A DNA stretch of 64,000 bases. Origin: Gammaproteobacteria bacterium (GTDB taxonomy: Bacteria > Pseudomonadota > Gammaproteobacteria > Eutrophobiales > Eutrophobiaceae). Shown piece by piece: positions 20,066 through 29,819 of this stretch. The notes under the pieces were generated by a model. That model was not told the origin of the DNA. It saw only the letters and a list, made by a program, of their open reading frames with translations, and made no database searches. The translations under genes were made by a program, and so were the position numbers. Numbering within the stretch: the stretch's first letter is position 1; every line of letters starts with the position of its first letter. The stretch is taken from NCBI GenBank assembly GCA_003250975.1, contig QKIY01000004.1, forward strand, positions 1 to 64,000. Reading direction: 5' to 3'.

Positions 20066-20787
20066 CTACTGTCTATAAAAACAGTGAACAACTCTACTGG
20101 GTCAGGGATAACATCATCTCGGCTGAGTTTCCACCAGTTCACAATGCATTGAATGACCCAGACGGTTTATTGGCAATTGGCGGATCATTAAATGTTGAAA
20201 GATTAATAAACGCCTACAAGCAAGGTATATTCCCCTGGTATAACGAAGGTCAACCGGTATTATGGTGGTCACCGGATCCTAGATGGGTTCTCGATCCCCG
20301 CAATATAAAAATATCCCGCAGTTTGAACAAGACACTACGAAAGAATATTTTTAAAGTCACGATTAATCAGGCTTTCGAGGAAGTAATTTCAATGTGCGCA
20401 TCACCTAGAAAAGATGACAATGGCACATGGATAACACCGGATTTGAAAGCTGCCTTTCTTGAACTACATGAGTATGGTTATGCCCATTCTATTGAATGTT
20501 GGCATGAAGATATACTTGCTGGGGGGCTGTATGGCATAGCCATGGACAGAATATTTTTCGGAGAATCCATGTTCAGCAGGGTGAATGATGCATCCAAGAT
20601 CGCACTGATATATCTGGCAGATATGCTCAACAAGCGGCAATTCAGGTATATAGACTGCCAGGTATATACCAGGCATCTGGAAAGTCTTGGAGCATTCCCG
20701 ATAAAGAGGGAAAAATTTGTCGACATCCTCAATAACTGCTGTAATTCGTCCGTACTCCATGAATGGAATGGCGTTCTGGAATTATGA
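20062..20787 (+). CDS. aat: Leucyl/phenylalanyl-tRNA--protein transferase
   Basis: Aat attaches Leu or Phe from aminoacyl-tRNA to N-terminal Arg/Lys, creating an N-degron for ClpS/ClpAP. The 241-residue protein shows the family core FPPVHNALNDPDGLLAIGG, then INAYKQGIFPWYNEGQPVLWWSPDPR, then GLYGIAMDRIFFGESMFS. It is translationally coupled to both neighbours: its ATG overlaps the DUF482 stop, and its stop overlaps the bpt ATG. Length is typical (about 234). Confidence 0.97.
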   Translation: MTTVYKNSEQLYWVRDNIISAEFPPVHNALNDPDGLLAIGGSLNVERLINAYKQGIFPWYNEGQPVLWWSPDPRWVLDPRNIKISRSLNKTLRKNIFKVTINQAFEEVISMCASPRKDDNGTWITPDLKAAFLELHEYGYAHSIECWHEDILAGGLYGIAMDRIFFGESMFSRVNDASKIALIYLADMLNKRQFRYIDCQVYTRHLESLGAFPIKREKFVDILNNCCNSSVLHEWNGVLEL

Positions 20788-21497
20788 CACTAGAATTCAG
20801 ACTACCGGATTTTTATATTACCCCAGGGCATCAATGCAGTTACCTGCCTGCAAAACTGGCTACAACACTTTATGTAGATCCCCAGGCTCCTAAAAGTAAC
20901 CGTTTATACACTCATCTAAGCAAATTTGGTTTCCGGCGCAGTGGTGAACACCTATATGCTCCATATTGTAATCATTGCCAGGCGTGTGTACCGGTACGAA
21001 TACCGGTGCATGAATTTTCTATCAACCGCAACCAGGCAAGGACCTGGAAGCAGAATGAGGATCTGGAAGTTATACCCGTGGAAGCCGGATTCAGGCGCGA
21101 AGAATATGCCCTCTATTGCCATTATCTGGCCAGCCGGCATCCGGGCAGCAGCATGTGCGACCCCTCCCCTGACGATTACCTGTCCTTTCTGACCTCTTCA
21201 TGGAGTGAAACGGTGTTTTACAGAATCTCAGTAGACAATAAGCTGATCGCTATGGCCGTAATAGATCGCCTTGAAGATAGTCTATCTTCAGTCTATACAT
21301 TTTTTGATCCGGAATCCGAACGGCGCAGCCCCGGGAAATATGCCATATTGTTGGCGATAGAAGAGGCCAGGATCCTTGGATTGAAATGGGTTTATCTCGG
21401 TTACTGGATAGAAAAATGCAGTAAAATGGCCTACAAAAACCAGTATAAGCCCATGGAATATTACTATAACCGGCAATGGTCTACAGTTGCCCCCTGA
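20784..21497 (+). CDS. bpt: Aspartate/glutamate leucyltransferase (Bpt, ATE-like)
   Basis: Bpt adds Leu to N-terminal Asp/Glu using Leu-tRNA, the second bacterial N-end-rule transferase. I place the start at the ATG at 20784, which overlaps the aat stop (ATGA), giving 237 residues. The seven-residue longer frame from 20763 lies inside aat and is unlikely. Seen are the N-terminal cysteine cluster region (QCSYLPAKLATTLYVDP, YAPYCNHCQACVPVRIPV), which in ATE proteins binds a metal/Fe-S centre, and the C-terminal GNAT-like core ending GYWIEKCSKMAYKNQYKPME. Confidence 0.95.
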   Translation: MTLEFRLPDFYITPGHQCSYLPAKLATTLYVDPQAPKSNRLYTHLSKFGFRRSGEHLYAPYCNHCQACVPVRIPVHEFSINRNQARTWKQNEDLEVIPVEAGFRREEYALYCHYLASRHPGSSMCDPSPDDYLSFLTSSWSETVFYRISVDNKLIAMAVIDRLEDSLSSVYTFFDPESERRSPGKYAILLAIEEARILGLKWVYLGYWIEKCSKMAYKNQYKPMEYYYNRQWSTVAP

Positions 21498-21519
21498 GCT
21501 GTGACCGTACATCAAGATT

Positions 21520-21548
21520 TTGCCTGTTGCCTGATTTTAAGGCACAAT
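21520..21548 (+). promoter_or_regulatory. Candidate infA promoter
   Basis: TTGCCT (21520-21525) and CACAAT (21543-21548) are exactly 17 bases apart, with a leader of about 28 bases before infA. It has the same -35 hexamer and spacing as the trxB candidate. Confidence 0.45.
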
Positions 21549-21582
21549 TCGCTTTTTTTTGAACTGAGGATTATTTAGCTAC

Positions 21583-21801
21583 ATGGCAAAAGAAGAACAT
21601 ATTGAAATGGAGGGTACTGTCATAGAGACCCTGCCCAATACCATGTTCCGGGTAGAACTTGAAAACGGGCATATTATTACTGCACACATCTCGGGCAAAA
21701 TGCGCAAACACTATATACGCATCCTGACGGGTGATAAGGTCACTGTAGAAATGACCCCCTATGACCTGACCAAGGGCCGGATAACCTATCGGGCCCGCTA
21801 A
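21583..21801 (+). CDS. infA: Translation initiation factor IF-1
   Basis: The 72-residue OB-fold protein binds the 30S A site and helps IF-2/IF-3 in start selection. Text [20 protein letters not shown], then [20 protein letters not shown], then [19 protein letters not shown] is nearly canonical. It follows bpt as in many gammaproteobacteria, but the clpA/clpS genes often found next are missing and the convergent kdsB cluster starts instead. Confidence 0.98.
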   Translation: MAKEEHIEMEGTVIETLPNTMFRVELENGHIITAHISGKMRKHYIRILTGDKVTVEMTPYDLTKGRITYRAR

Positions 21802-21815
21802 TAGAAAATCACTCC

Positions 21816-22565
21816 CTACACAGACTGAAAATCGGAATAAATTTTTCTTGCCCGCTCAAGATCTTCCTTAGTATCTATTCCTATCCCCGCATCAGCACAG
21901 GCTTCTTCAATAAGTATACTCGCACCATGAAACAAGGCCCGTAACTGCTCAAGCGATTCCTGTACCTCTAGCTCACATTTTGGTAGGGCGGCAAATTCCT
22001 GAAGAAACCCTGCCCTATAGGCATACATGCCAATATGCCGGTAGAAAGGCATATTAGCCTCCGGTTTTTTCCATGGAATGGGGGAACGGCTGAAATACAA
22101 TGCCTTTTTATTTTTGTTAAATACCACTTTTACGACATTCGGGTCATCGATAGCGCGCGCATCCACAATACGCTCACACAGGGTGGCCATCTGCGCATCA
22201 GGATAATCAGTCAGCAAATTGGCGAGTTGATTGATTAATTGTGGTGGAAGACCCATTTCATCACCCTGGATATTCACAACAACCTGGTTAGCAGGCAGAT
22301 CCAGCAATCTGGCTGCCTCAGCAAGGCGGTCGGTTCCTGAAGCATGTTGTGATGATGTCATGATGCATTCCGCATCAAATGATTTCGCTATGGAAAATAC
22401 CTGGTCATCATCCGTTGCAATAGCCACGTGTTCAGCCTCGCTGTTACAGGCAGATTCATACACATGTTGCAACAGGGGTTTGCCGGCGATGTCCTCCAAT
22501 ACCTTCCCGGGCAGACGTGTAGAGCCTAACCTGGCCGGAATGATTACATAGAAGCCTTCAGTCAC
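21816..22565 (-). CDS. kdsB: CMP-KDO synthetase (3-deoxy-manno-octulosonate cytidylyltransferase)
   Basis: KdsB activates KDO with CTP for transfer to lipid A. It is 249 residues (E. coli 248). The nucleotidyl-transferase opening [17 protein letters not shown], the metal/substrate segment [18 protein letters not shown], and [12 protein letters not shown] near the end are all present. Its ATG overlaps the stop of the YcaR-like gene, and it is the last gene of the lpxK-ycaR-kdsB group. Confidence 0.98.
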   Translation of the reverse strand: MTEGFYVIIPARLGSTRLPGKVLEDIAGKPLLQHVYESACNSEAEHVAIATDDDQVFSIAKSFDAECIMTSSQHASGTDRLAEAARLLDLPANQVVVNIQGDEMGLPPQLINQLANLLTDYPDAQMATLCERIVDARAIDDPNVVKVVFNKNKKALYFSRSPIPWKKPEANMPFYRHIGMYAYRAGFLQEFAALPKCELEVQESLEQLRALFHGASILIEEACADAGIGIDTKEDLERARKIYSDFQSV

Positions 22566-22753
22566 TTTGGAAGCATGTCCAGCTCTTCGTTTGATAGTGT
22601 TCTGGCTTCTTCCTCAAGCAAAACAGGAATACCATCACGAACCGGATAAGCAAGCCGTGCTGATCTGGAAATCAACTCCTGCTTTTCCTGCACGTAAATC
22701 AACGGCCCTTTGGTAACGGGACAAACCAATATATCAAGCAATTTTTTATCCAT
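22562..22753 (-). CDS. ycaR: Trm112/YcaR family protein
   Basis: A 63-residue small protein starting [20 protein letters not shown] with [23 protein letters not shown], the UPF0434/Trm112 signature. It probably binds partner enzymes; in this family only one Cys of the usual zinc site remains (CPVTKGPL), so zinc binding is doubtful. It overlaps lpxK by 8 bases at its start and kdsB by 4 at its end, so all three are translationally coupled, as in E. coli's lpxK-ycaQ-ycaR-kdsB order but without ycaQ. Confidence 0.93.
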   Translation of the reverse strand: MDKKLLDILVCPVTKGPLIYVQEKQELISRSARLAYPVRDGIPVLLEEEARTLSNEELDMLPK

Positions 22754-23741
22754 GGGTTATATCCTTCATCAAGCCAGCCAGTCGGTGTTCGAATATTTTA
22801 TCCAAGATCACATCTATCGCCAGATACCAGCAGTTATTACTTGCAATATACCTACATTTAACGGCGTCCTTTTCCGTCATTATTACGGGCAGGTCATCAC
22901 TAAAGCGAATATCGTCTTCCTTATAAAGATAGTGATCCGGGAAAGCATGTTCAATTATATTGATTCCGTATTTCCGTAACAATCTGAAAAACCTGGGAGG
23001 GTAACCAATTCCGGCAACGGCATGCACTTTCCTGTTCCTGAAATCTTCGAGTGTAAATTCAGCCTTTCCGCTGCTGACGTTAAAAAGCATGCCCGGGACA
23101 TATTCCATCATGAACTCACCATGCCCGGCTTTCCCGTTACTCACAACGATATCGACAGTCCCGAGTCTGGCAGGTGATTCCCTCAATGGGCCGGCGGGCA
23201 GGCATTTTTCATTACCATACCGCAACAGGGAGTCTACCACTGCAATTTCAATGTCACGATATAATGCAAGATGTTGCAGGCCATCATCACTGATGATCAA
23301 ATTACAATGATGGCTCTTGATAAGGCCCTCAGCGGCATCGAACCTGTCAGGTGATACCGCAACAGGGCATCCGGTACGCACCGATATGATAACGGGTTCG
23401 TCTCCAACCATAACCGGATCACTGTCCGGCCTGACCTGTTGCGGCCAAAATTTCGCCTTTCCGCCATATCCCCTGCTAACTATCCCTGGCAGGTATCCTT
23501 TCTCTTTTAGATAATTGGCCAGCCAGATAACCAAAGGTGTTTTACCAGTGCCTCCGACAGTAATATTACCTACTACGATCACAGGGACAGGTAGTCGTCT
23601 GATCGGAATGATGCCTGACGTATAGGCCAGACGCCGCACCGCCATGGCAATCTGGTATAGCCATGCCAAAGGTAGGAGCAGATAGGATAAGGGATGGTTA
23701 TCGTACCAGAGTGTCTGAAGGAAGGTCTTTGTCCGCATCAA
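22746..23741 (-). CDS. lpxK: Tetraacyldisaccharide 4'-kinase LpxK
   Basis: LpxK phosphorylates the lipid A precursor to lipid IVA at the inner membrane. The 331-residue protein has an N-terminal membrane-contact helix ([21 protein letters not shown]), P-loop [19 protein letters not shown] (about 57-75), and the catalytic [14 protein letters not shown] segment. In E. coli msbA precedes lpxK; here exbBD occupies that place, so the flippase gene must lie elsewhere. Confidence 0.97.
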   Translation of the reverse strand: MMRTKTFLQTLWYDNHPLSYLLLPLAWLYQIAMAVRRLAYTSGIIPIRRLPVPVIVVGNITVGGTGKTPLVIWLANYLKEKGYLPGIVSRGYGGKAKFWPQQVRPDSDPVMVGDEPVIISVRTGCPVAVSPDRFDAAEGLIKSHHCNLIISDDGLQHLALYRDIEIAVVDSLLRYGNEKCLPAGPLRESPARLGTVDIVVSNGKAGHGEFMMEYVPGMLFNVSSGKAEFTLEDFRNRKVHAVAGIGYPPRFFRLLRKYGINIIEHAFPDHYLYKEDDIRFSDDLPVIMTEKDAVKCRYIASNNCWYLAIDVILDKIFEHRLAGLMKDITHG

Positions 23742-23784
23742 TCAGCCTGCAGGATCTTTCAATGGGTCGAACCTTCAAGTCACA

Positions 23785-24219
23785 CTACTGGTCTTCTTCA
23801 TCAAAGATGCGTGTGGCAAAGGTAATCCTTACCAGATTCAGCTGTCTTGCAGCATCCATGACCTTGATGACCACTTGATGAGGTGTCTGCGCATCTGCGC
23901 TGATAATAACAGGTGCATCTTCCAGATTTCCAAGGGCATCATAAATTCCCTGTTTGATCGTTGATAGCTGGGTGTTTAACAACTCCCTGTCATTAATGTA
24001 GATATGAGACTGGGCATCAATGGCAATATTAATTGCATCCGGTTTGGGCTGGGTAATTTCCTTGCTGGCCTCAGGCAGGGTGATATTGACTTCCGATTCC
24101 CTTTCAAAGGTTGTTGAGACCATAAAAAATATTAACAGCAGAAAGACAACATCGATCAGGGGGGTGATATCAAGACCGATTTCCTCCGTTTTGTCTGGTT
24201 GAAAATTCATGCGGTTCAA
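23785..24219 (-). CDS. exbD: Biopolymer transport protein ExbD
   Basis: The 144-residue protein has an N-terminal transmembrane helix bearing the proton-conducting Asp in LDITPLIDVVFLLLIFFMVS (about residues 18-37) and a periplasmic domain with PVIISADAQTPHQVVIKVMD. Together with ExbB it converts the proton gradient into mechanical work for a TonB-type or related partner. Its ATG overlaps the exbB stop (4 bases). No tonB gene is in the window, so the energised partner is unknown. Confidence 0.96.
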   Translation of the reverse strand: MNRMNFQPDKTEEIGLDITPLIDVVFLLLIFFMVSTTFERESEVNITLPEASKEITQPKPDAINIAIDAQSHIYINDRELLNTQLSTIKQGIYDALGNLEDAPVIISADAQTPHQVVIKVMDAARQLNLVRITFATRIFDEEDQ

Positions 24220-24848
24220 TTTTCTTCTGAAGAGTTGTCTTTCTCACGTACCCCGTGCATCACTTCGATCATTTTCATGGCTTCCCGCTCCATGGTAATG
24301 ACCAGATCATTTACCTTGCCGCGAAAATACCTGTGAAACATCAGCGCAGGTATGGCCACCGAAAGGCCTGCGGCCGTGGTGATCAGGGCAGTAGAAATAC
24401 CATCGGCAAGTATGCTGGGATCCCCTACGCCATGGGAAGTAATAACAGCAAACACCTTGATCATACCGATGACCGTCCCCAGCAGGCCCAGTAAGGGGCT
24501 TATAGAAGCGATGGTCCCCAGGGTGTTGAGAAACCTGTCCAGTTCGTGGGCAACATGCCGCCCAACCTCTTCAATGCTTTCCTTCATGACTTCCCGGGGA
24601 TGTCTACGGTTAACCAGACCAGCCGCCAATATCTTTCCGAGCGGTGAGCCGGTCCGTAACGAATTAATTCTGGCGGAATCAAGGGTGCCCGCTTTTTCCC
24701 ATTGCCAAACCTTTTTAACCAGATCAGAGGGGCAAATCCGAGTCTTGCGCAGAGACCAGAACCTCTCCGTAATAATGGCGAGTGCAATTATTGAACATAG
24801 GAGAATTGGCCACATAAGCCAACCGCCTGCCTTCATTAACTCCAGCAT
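24216..24848 (-). CDS. exbB: MotA/TolQ/ExbB proton channel family protein ExbB
   Basis: The 210-residue protein has three transmembrane segments (about 10-30, 110-135, 155-180), with ISPLLGLLGTVIGMIKVFAV and GISTALITTAAGLSVAIPAL as the two conserved channel helices. It forms the pentameric stator around ExbD. It is 32 bases downstream of comEC and coupled to exbD, matching the comEC-exbB-exbD-lpxK order recalled from Pseudomonas and Xanthomonas. Confidence 0.95.
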   Translation of the reverse strand: MLELMKAGGWLMWPILLCSIIALAIITERFWSLRKTRICPSDLVKKVWQWEKAGTLDSARINSLRTGSPLGKILAAGLVNRRHPREVMKESIEEVGRHVAHELDRFLNTLGTIASISPLLGLLGTVIGMIKVFAVITSHGVGDPSILADGISTALITTAAGLSVAIPALMFHRYFRGKVNDLVITMEREAMKMIEVMHGVREKDNSSEEN

Positions 24849-24880
24849 TTACTCCTCCAGGGATTTAAAACTCAATATCG

Positions 24881-27175
24881 TCACATCTCAGTATGCCAGA
24901 AACGCCTGGATTGCTGCCGGTGCGATGTGACCTTGATGTCGTTCCGGGACAATTTTACCAGAATAGCGCCATGTCTGGCGGTATCAAAGCTACGGATACC
25001 CCGTCTCCTGTATCGGCCTATTATATCCTTATTCGGGAAATTGAATCGATTTCGATAACCAACGGGAAACAATACCAGTTCCGGACTGACAGCATCCAGA
25101 AAATCCGGTGAGGAGGATGTCTTGCTGCCATGGTGGGGTGCGGTCATTACTTCGGCGGCAAGTTGATTGCGATAAATTTTCAACAGGTTTCGTTCGACAT
25201 TTTGCTCAATATCCCCCGTCACCAGGACCTTTCCCCCCCTTGCAGCCACCATCAGGACACAGGAGCTGTTGTTGCTCTTGTAATGTTTATCTCTATCTGG
25301 ATGCAGAATCTCAAATCTAACGCCATCCCATTCCCAGTGCTGTCCCCTGTGGCATTTCTGAATGCGCGGAAATGCAATCTTTTCCGGGACACTGGTCATT
25401 ACCGTCCCGTACTCCATTGCCTCCAGCAACGAATTGGCTCCTCCGATATGATCATTATCCCCATGGCTCAGGATTACCTTATCTATATATGGGATACCTT
25501 TTTTTCTCAAATAAGGTATCAGGACTGCGGACCCTGCCTCAAAGGTCTCACTGAACTGGGCACCGGTATCATAGACTAGGACATGTCCACTTGTCTGAAT
25601 TACAGCCGACAGGCCCTGCCCTACATCCAGCAGGGTAAACCAAACCTCTCCTCCAGCCGGTTTGTCATGATAAGGCAGAATCACGGGCAATAACCAAACC
25701 CAGCCCAGCCACCTTGCGGGCATTCCCTTCGGCAACAGAATCAGAAAAACACCGGCTAGCCCCAGTACAAGTACGCCTATTGACGGTGACGATCCATGCA
25801 AGAGGGCAAAGTCCAGGTGTTGCAGGTATTCCAGTATGGGCCAGAGAACTGAAAGATTATAAGCTGCCAGTTTCAGTATGAAGGTGGAGGGCAGACCGGC
25901 GAAAGGCATGAGTAAAATACCAGCGAGCACCAGCGGTACGACGACCAGGCTGACCCAGGGTATGGCAACCAGGTTGGCAAAGAACCCCGCCAAGGCATAT
26001 TGCTGAAACATGAATAACAGCAGGGGCAAGAGGCCTATCGCAATCAGGAATTGGGCCCGGCCCCAGCGCCACCATATACCCTTCTCACCCAACCTGCCTC
26101 TCATGCCATACAAAATGATCGCTACGGCAGTAAACGACAGCCAGAAGGCCGGCGCCAGGATGGCAAATGGATCAACGAACAATACTGTAACCATCGCAAT
26201 AAAAAAGATATTTGCCATTGAATAGCGGGTCTTGCCAAGTGTACCCAGGCAAAATACCACCGTCATGATCAGCGCCCGCTGGGTTGAAATAGACATACCA
26301 GCCAGTAAGGCATACAGTGCGGCCGATGTAATGGCTGCCACAGCGGCCATGGATTGGGCCGGAACTGAATTTAATACTTGCCCGGAATATCTGAACAATC
26401 TTAATGAAGCCAGGTAGACCAGAATCGCCACCAGACCAATGTGCAGGCCTGAGATCGCCAGCAAGTGATTTGTACCCGTGTCAAGGAGTGTCCTGTAATC
26501 ATCCTTGTCTATCAGGCTACGGTCACCGATGGCCAGCGCCACGACCAGGGCCATGCGATGATTGTCTTTCAGGGCCTCACTGATTCTTTGTCGCAATTGC
26601 TGTCTGATCCGGTGTACTGAATACCATGGCGCCTTGCCGAGTAAATCGTTTCGGCTGTCCTTAACCACATACCCTGTTGCCAGGATTCGGTGCTGAAACA
26701 ACCAGCCTTCGTAATCTAATCCACCGGGATTCCTGAACCCATAAGGTCTTTTCAAACGGACTATCAGGCGCCAGTCCTCGCCAGGACTCGGTTCATGTGG
26801 CGCCGAATACCAGTTGAGCATTATCTTGCCCGGTGATGACAGGATATGTCCTTTTTTATCAACCAGGCTTTTAATATGAAATTCAAACCTGATACTATGA
26901 CGCCGTTTTTCGGGTAAGGAGCTGATCTTTCCCGTAGCAACAAGTGTTTCACCTTCCAGGGAGCTGTCTAGTGCTGTGGAAAATATGAGTTCCGCACGGG
27001 CTACTGCAAATACAAACCCGAGCAGAACGACACCGGCCAGTCTTGCCCGTCTTGCAGTTAACAACAGAAAAAGGCTTGCGCAAAACAGCAGAACGGAAAT
27101 ATAAAATGGAGGGAGTTCCGGCAGGATTGCCAGCGTCAGGGTGCCTGACAGGAAAGCGAGCGTCCATGTTCGCAT
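24881..27175 (-). CDS. comEC: DNA internalization-related competence protein ComEC/Rec2
   Basis: The 764-residue membrane protein forms the channel that brings single-stranded DNA into the cytoplasm during transformation. The N-terminal DUF4131/OB part lies at about 20-190. The multi-helix Competence domain (NHLLAISGLHIGLVAILVYL at about 233-252, then about eight helices) follows. The C-terminal metallo-beta-lactamase-like domain is intact, with SHGDNDHIGGANSLLEAM, the metal ligands HGDNDH, and APHHGSKTSS. Competence would also need comEA, comF and a type IV pilus, which are not visible here. Confidence 0.95.
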   Translation of the reverse strand: MRTWTLAFLSGTLTLAILPELPPFYISVLLFCASLFLLLTARRARLAGVVLLGFVFAVARAELIFSTALDSSLEGETLVATGKISSLPEKRRHSIRFEFHIKSLVDKKGHILSSPGKIMLNWYSAPHEPSPGEDWRLIVRLKRPYGFRNPGGLDYEGWLFQHRILATGYVVKDSRNDLLGKAPWYSVHRIRQQLRQRISEALKDNHRMALVVALAIGDRSLIDKDDYRTLLDTGTNHLLAISGLHIGLVAILVYLASLRLFRYSGQVLNSVPAQSMAAVAAITSAALYALLAGMSISTQRALIMTVVFCLGTLGKTRYSMANIFFIAMVTVLFVDPFAILAPAFWLSFTAVAIILYGMRGRLGEKGIWWRWGRAQFLIAIGLLPLLLFMFQQYALAGFFANLVAIPWVSLVVVPLVLAGILLMPFAGLPSTFILKLAAYNLSVLWPILEYLQHLDFALLHGSSPSIGVLVLGLAGVFLILLPKGMPARWLGWVWLLPVILPYHDKPAGGEVWFTLLDVGQGLSAVIQTSGHVLVYDTGAQFSETFEAGSAVLIPYLRKKGIPYIDKVILSHGDNDHIGGANSLLEAMEYGTVMTSVPEKIAFPRIQKCHRGQHWEWDGVRFEILHPDRDKHYKSNNSSCVLMVAARGGKVLVTGDIEQNVERNLLKIYRNQLAAEVMTAPHHGSKTSSSPDFLDAVSPELVLFPVGYRNRFNFPNKDIIGRYRRRGIRSFDTARHGAILVKLSRNDIKVTSHRQQSRRFWHTEM

Positions 27176-27257
27176 AAGTAGTTATCTATTTATGTAATGG
27201 GGAATTAATATAAATATTATAATTATAATCTTACTGGACTGAAGAATCCTGTTTGCC

Positions 27258-27797
27258 ATGAGATCGCTGATTAAACGTTACCTGCCGGCAAGGCATACCT
27301 TCCAGGAACACCGTTATCTACGTTATTTTGGAGCGTTATTGCATGATCCCAATCTCTGGCACCTGACGCGCCGTTCATCAGCTGGAGGTGTAGCCACGGG
27401 TCTCTTCTGCGCCTTTATTCCATTGCCGATTCATATGATAGTTGCGGCCGCCCTTTCAATATTCTTACGGGTCAACCTCCCGCTGGCCGTTATTCTTACC
27501 TGGGTAACCAACCCGCTAACAATGGCACCGATTTTTATTTTTGCCTATGAACTGGGGGCATTTTTATTGAGCAAACCGGCACACTCCCTGGCTTTTGAAT
27601 ATTCCCTTCATTGGCTACAGGAGAAACTCGTTTATATCTGGGAGCCTTTATTGCTGGGCTGTTTTATTCTTGCGACCCTGAGTGCAGTAAGCGGTTATAT
27701 CGTCGTCCGTCTGTTATGGCGTCTTTCATCTGTCAGGCGATGGGAAGAGAGGAAAAACAGACGTCTTGCCAGAAAGCAAAAAGACATCATTCAGTAA
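27258..27797 (+). CDS. DUF2062 membrane protein
   Basis: A 179-residue protein with the DUF2062 layout: basic N-terminus, [40 protein letters not shown], and two or three more hydrophobic segments, ending in a basic tail. The function is unknown, although DUF2062 is frequently found beside comEC and lol genes. It is the only plus-strand gene between two minus-strand envelope groups, and its last 11 bases overlap the lolD 3' end. An AT-rich stretch at 27200-27232 may hold divergent promoters for it and comEC. Confidence 0.87.
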   Translation: MRSLIKRYLPARHTFQEHRYLRYFGALLHDPNLWHLTRRSSAGGVATGLFCAFIPLPIHMIVAAALSIFLRVNLPLAVILTWVTNPLTMAPIFIFAYELGAFLLSKPAHSLAFEYSLHWLQEKLVYIWEPLLLGCFILATLSAVSGYIVVRLLWRLSSVRRWEERKNRRLARKQKDIIQ

Positions 27798-28497
27798 CCG
27801 CTTTGGAACCCGCCTGGAGCACGTGCAGTTCACCCTCGTGTAACTCAAAAATATTGTCCATTTTGCGGGCTAGTCCAAGATTATGGGTCACCATCACAAG
27901 GCTTGCCCCATGGCTCTGGTTCAGTTCGAGCATGATATTGAAGACTTGATCTGCCGTGTGTTCATCCAGATTGCCCGTCGGTTCATCAGCCAGTATGCAC
28001 TGCGGCCTGGTGACCAAGGCCCTGGCAATGGCAGCACGCTGCCTTTCGCCTCCCGACATCTCTCCCGGCTTATGGTGGAGCCGGCTTCCCAGACCAACAC
28101 GAGAAAGCAGATCTGCCGCTGCCTCCAGGGCTTCCCCGGCCTTGTTGTTCCTGACAAACAGGGGTAATGCGACATTTTCTAACGCGGTGAATTCCGGTAA
28201 CAGGTGATGAAACTGGTATATAAACCCCATGCTGTAATTACGCACGTAACCCCGTTCCGTTTCAGAGAGGCTGGAAAATTCCCGGCCAAGGATCCTGACT
28301 TCACCACCACTGGGAACATCCAGCCCGCCCAGCAAATGCAGCAATGTACTCTTCCCCGACCCTGAAGAGCCTACAATGGCAATCCTGTCTCCGCTGAATA
28401 CATCCAGCTGCAGCCCCTGCAGGACCTGGATCTCTACTCCAGCATCTGAAAATGATTTTTCCAACCCGCGACAACTGAGGACGAGTTCCCTATTCAT
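27787..28497 (-). CDS. lolD: Lipoprotein-releasing ABC transporter ATPase LolD
   Basis: The ATPase drives release of outer-membrane lipoproteins from the inner membrane to LolA. I start it at the ATG at 28497 (236 residues), which overlaps the lolC stop by 8 bases; the longer frame from 28557 reads through lolC and is unlikely. Walker [19 protein letters not shown], the Q-loop region [20 protein letters not shown], signature [17 protein letters not shown], and Walker [12 protein letters not shown] are intact. Confidence 0.96.
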   Translation of the reverse strand: MNRELVLSCRGLEKSFSDAGVEIQVLQGLQLDVFSGDRIAIVGSSGSGKSTLLHLLGGLDVPSGGEVRILGREFSSLSETERGYVRNYSMGFIYQFHHLLPEFTALENVALPLFVRNNKAGEALEAAADLLSRVGLGSRLHHKPGEMSGGERQRAAIARALVTRPQCILADEPTGNLDEHTADQVFNIMLELNQSHGASLVMVTHNLGLARKMDNIFELHEGELHVLQAGSKAVTE

Positions 28498-29734
28498 AAC
28501 GGAGTGCCTCCGCGGGTTGTGTACGTGCGGCACGCCAGGCAGGATAGATGGTTGCAAGCAGACAAAATAGGAATGCGACCAGACTGATAGTTGTTACATC
28601 CTGCCAATGCATGTCCGATGGCAGCTCACTGATGTAATAAACATCCGGGGATAGAAACTTGACCTGGAAAAAGTCTTCAATAGCCGGAACAATGGTTTCC
28701 ACATTCAGGGCCAGCCAGACGCCACCGATGACCCCCAGCGTTATTCCGACCAGACCGATAACAACGCCCTGGATGATGAAGATCTTCATTATGCTTGCGG
28801 GACTCACACCGATGGTCCTCATGACAGCAATATCAGACTGCTTGTCTGTTACCACCATTACCAGGGTGGAAATTATGTTGAAAGCGGCCACGGCGACAAT
28901 CAGTGCCAGGATGACAAACATCACGGTCTTTTCTGTTTTCAATGCACGAAAAAAATTAGCGTGACGCTGTGTCCAGTCCACCACCCAGTAATTACCCGGC
29001 AAATCCTTTACCGCCTGGCGGCTGACTAAAGGGGCCTTGAAAATATCAGTGGTTTTCAGCCGCAGACCGGAATTACCGTTGTTGCGGAACAACGCACGGG
29101 CGTCATCAAGATGTATCAGCGCAAGCGCGCTGTCAAATTCATGCATTCCGATTTCAAAGATTCCTGAAACAGTAAAACGTTTTAGTCGCGGCATGATCCC
29201 GGATGGAGTAACATTTGCCTGTGGAGCAACGAGTGTAACCTTGTCTCCCACATTCACATGCAGGGCGGCCGCCAATTCCTTGCCAAGGATAATATTAAAC
29301 TGCCCCCCTACCAGATCCACAAAACTGCCGCTAATCATTTTTTCCGAGACAACAGATACTTTCGGTTCTTCTCCTGGCAGTATTCCCCGGATAATGGATC
29401 CATTAACGCTGCCACTATAGACCAGCATACCTTCCGCCTGATAAAAGGGAGCAACACCCACAATATCAGGATTACGCCTTATAACATCAGCAAGGTCCTG
29501 CCAATTATCGAGAGTTCTTCCACGTAATACGACCGTCGCATGTGAGGCCATACCCAGGGTTCGTTCAGTTAACTCCTTTTCAAATCCATTCATAACTGAT
29601 AAAACCGTTATCAGGGCAAGGACTCCCAGAGCAACACCCAGCATGGATGTCAGGGAGATGAATGAGATAAAGTGGTTTCGGCGTTTTGCACGAACGTAGC
29701 GTAAACCGATAAATGCTTCAAAAGGTCTGATCAT
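28490..29734 (-). CDS. lolC: Lipoprotein-releasing system permease, LolC/LolE/LolF type
   Basis: The 414-residue permease has an N-terminal helix (about 22-47), a large periplasmic domain, and three C-terminal helices (about 270-395). [20 protein letters not shown] opens the family. [20 protein letters not shown] aligns with the LolC region containing the LolA-recruiting hook, and [20 protein letters not shown] is the coupling segment. Only one permease gene accompanies lolD, so the exporter may be a LolF-type homodimer, or a lolE lies outside the window. A minus-strand TATAAT at 29743-29748 sits only about 9 bases before the ATG, implying a very short leader if used. Confidence 0.94.
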   Translation of the reverse strand: MIRPFEAFIGLRYVRAKRRNHFISFISLTSMLGVALGVLALITVLSVMNGFEKELTERTLGMASHATVVLRGRTLDNWQDLADVIRRNPDIVGVAPFYQAEGMLVYSGSVNGSIIRGILPGEEPKVSVVSEKMISGSFVDLVGGQFNIILGKELAAALHVNVGDKVTLVAPQANVTPSGIMPRLKRFTVSGIFEIGMHEFDSALALIHLDDARALFRNNGNSGLRLKTTDIFKAPLVSRQAVKDLPGNYWVVDWTQRHANFFRALKTEKTVMFVILALIVAVAAFNIISTLVMVVTDKQSDIAVMRTIGVSPASIMKIFIIQGVVIGLVGITLGVIGGVWLALNVETIVPAIEDFFQVKFLSPDVYYISELPSDMHWQDVTTISLVAFLFCLLATIYPAWRAARTQPAEALRYE

Positions 29735-29819
29735 GGATGGGCATTATAACGTAATAGTCTGCCAGTTTCCTGACGCTGTAACGAGATTTAATATTACTTA
29801 ATACTCCAGAGTTAATGCT

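Noticed and set aside
21816-24848. Search for msbA or ycaQ within the lpxK-kdsB group
   Set aside because: None is present; the gap of 43 bases between exbD and lpxK leaves no room. Simply a gene-order difference.
24352-24930. 192-codon plus-strand frame over exbB and the comEC end
   Set aside because: It is antisense to exbB, whose ExbB motifs are unmistakable; no ribosome site or family match.
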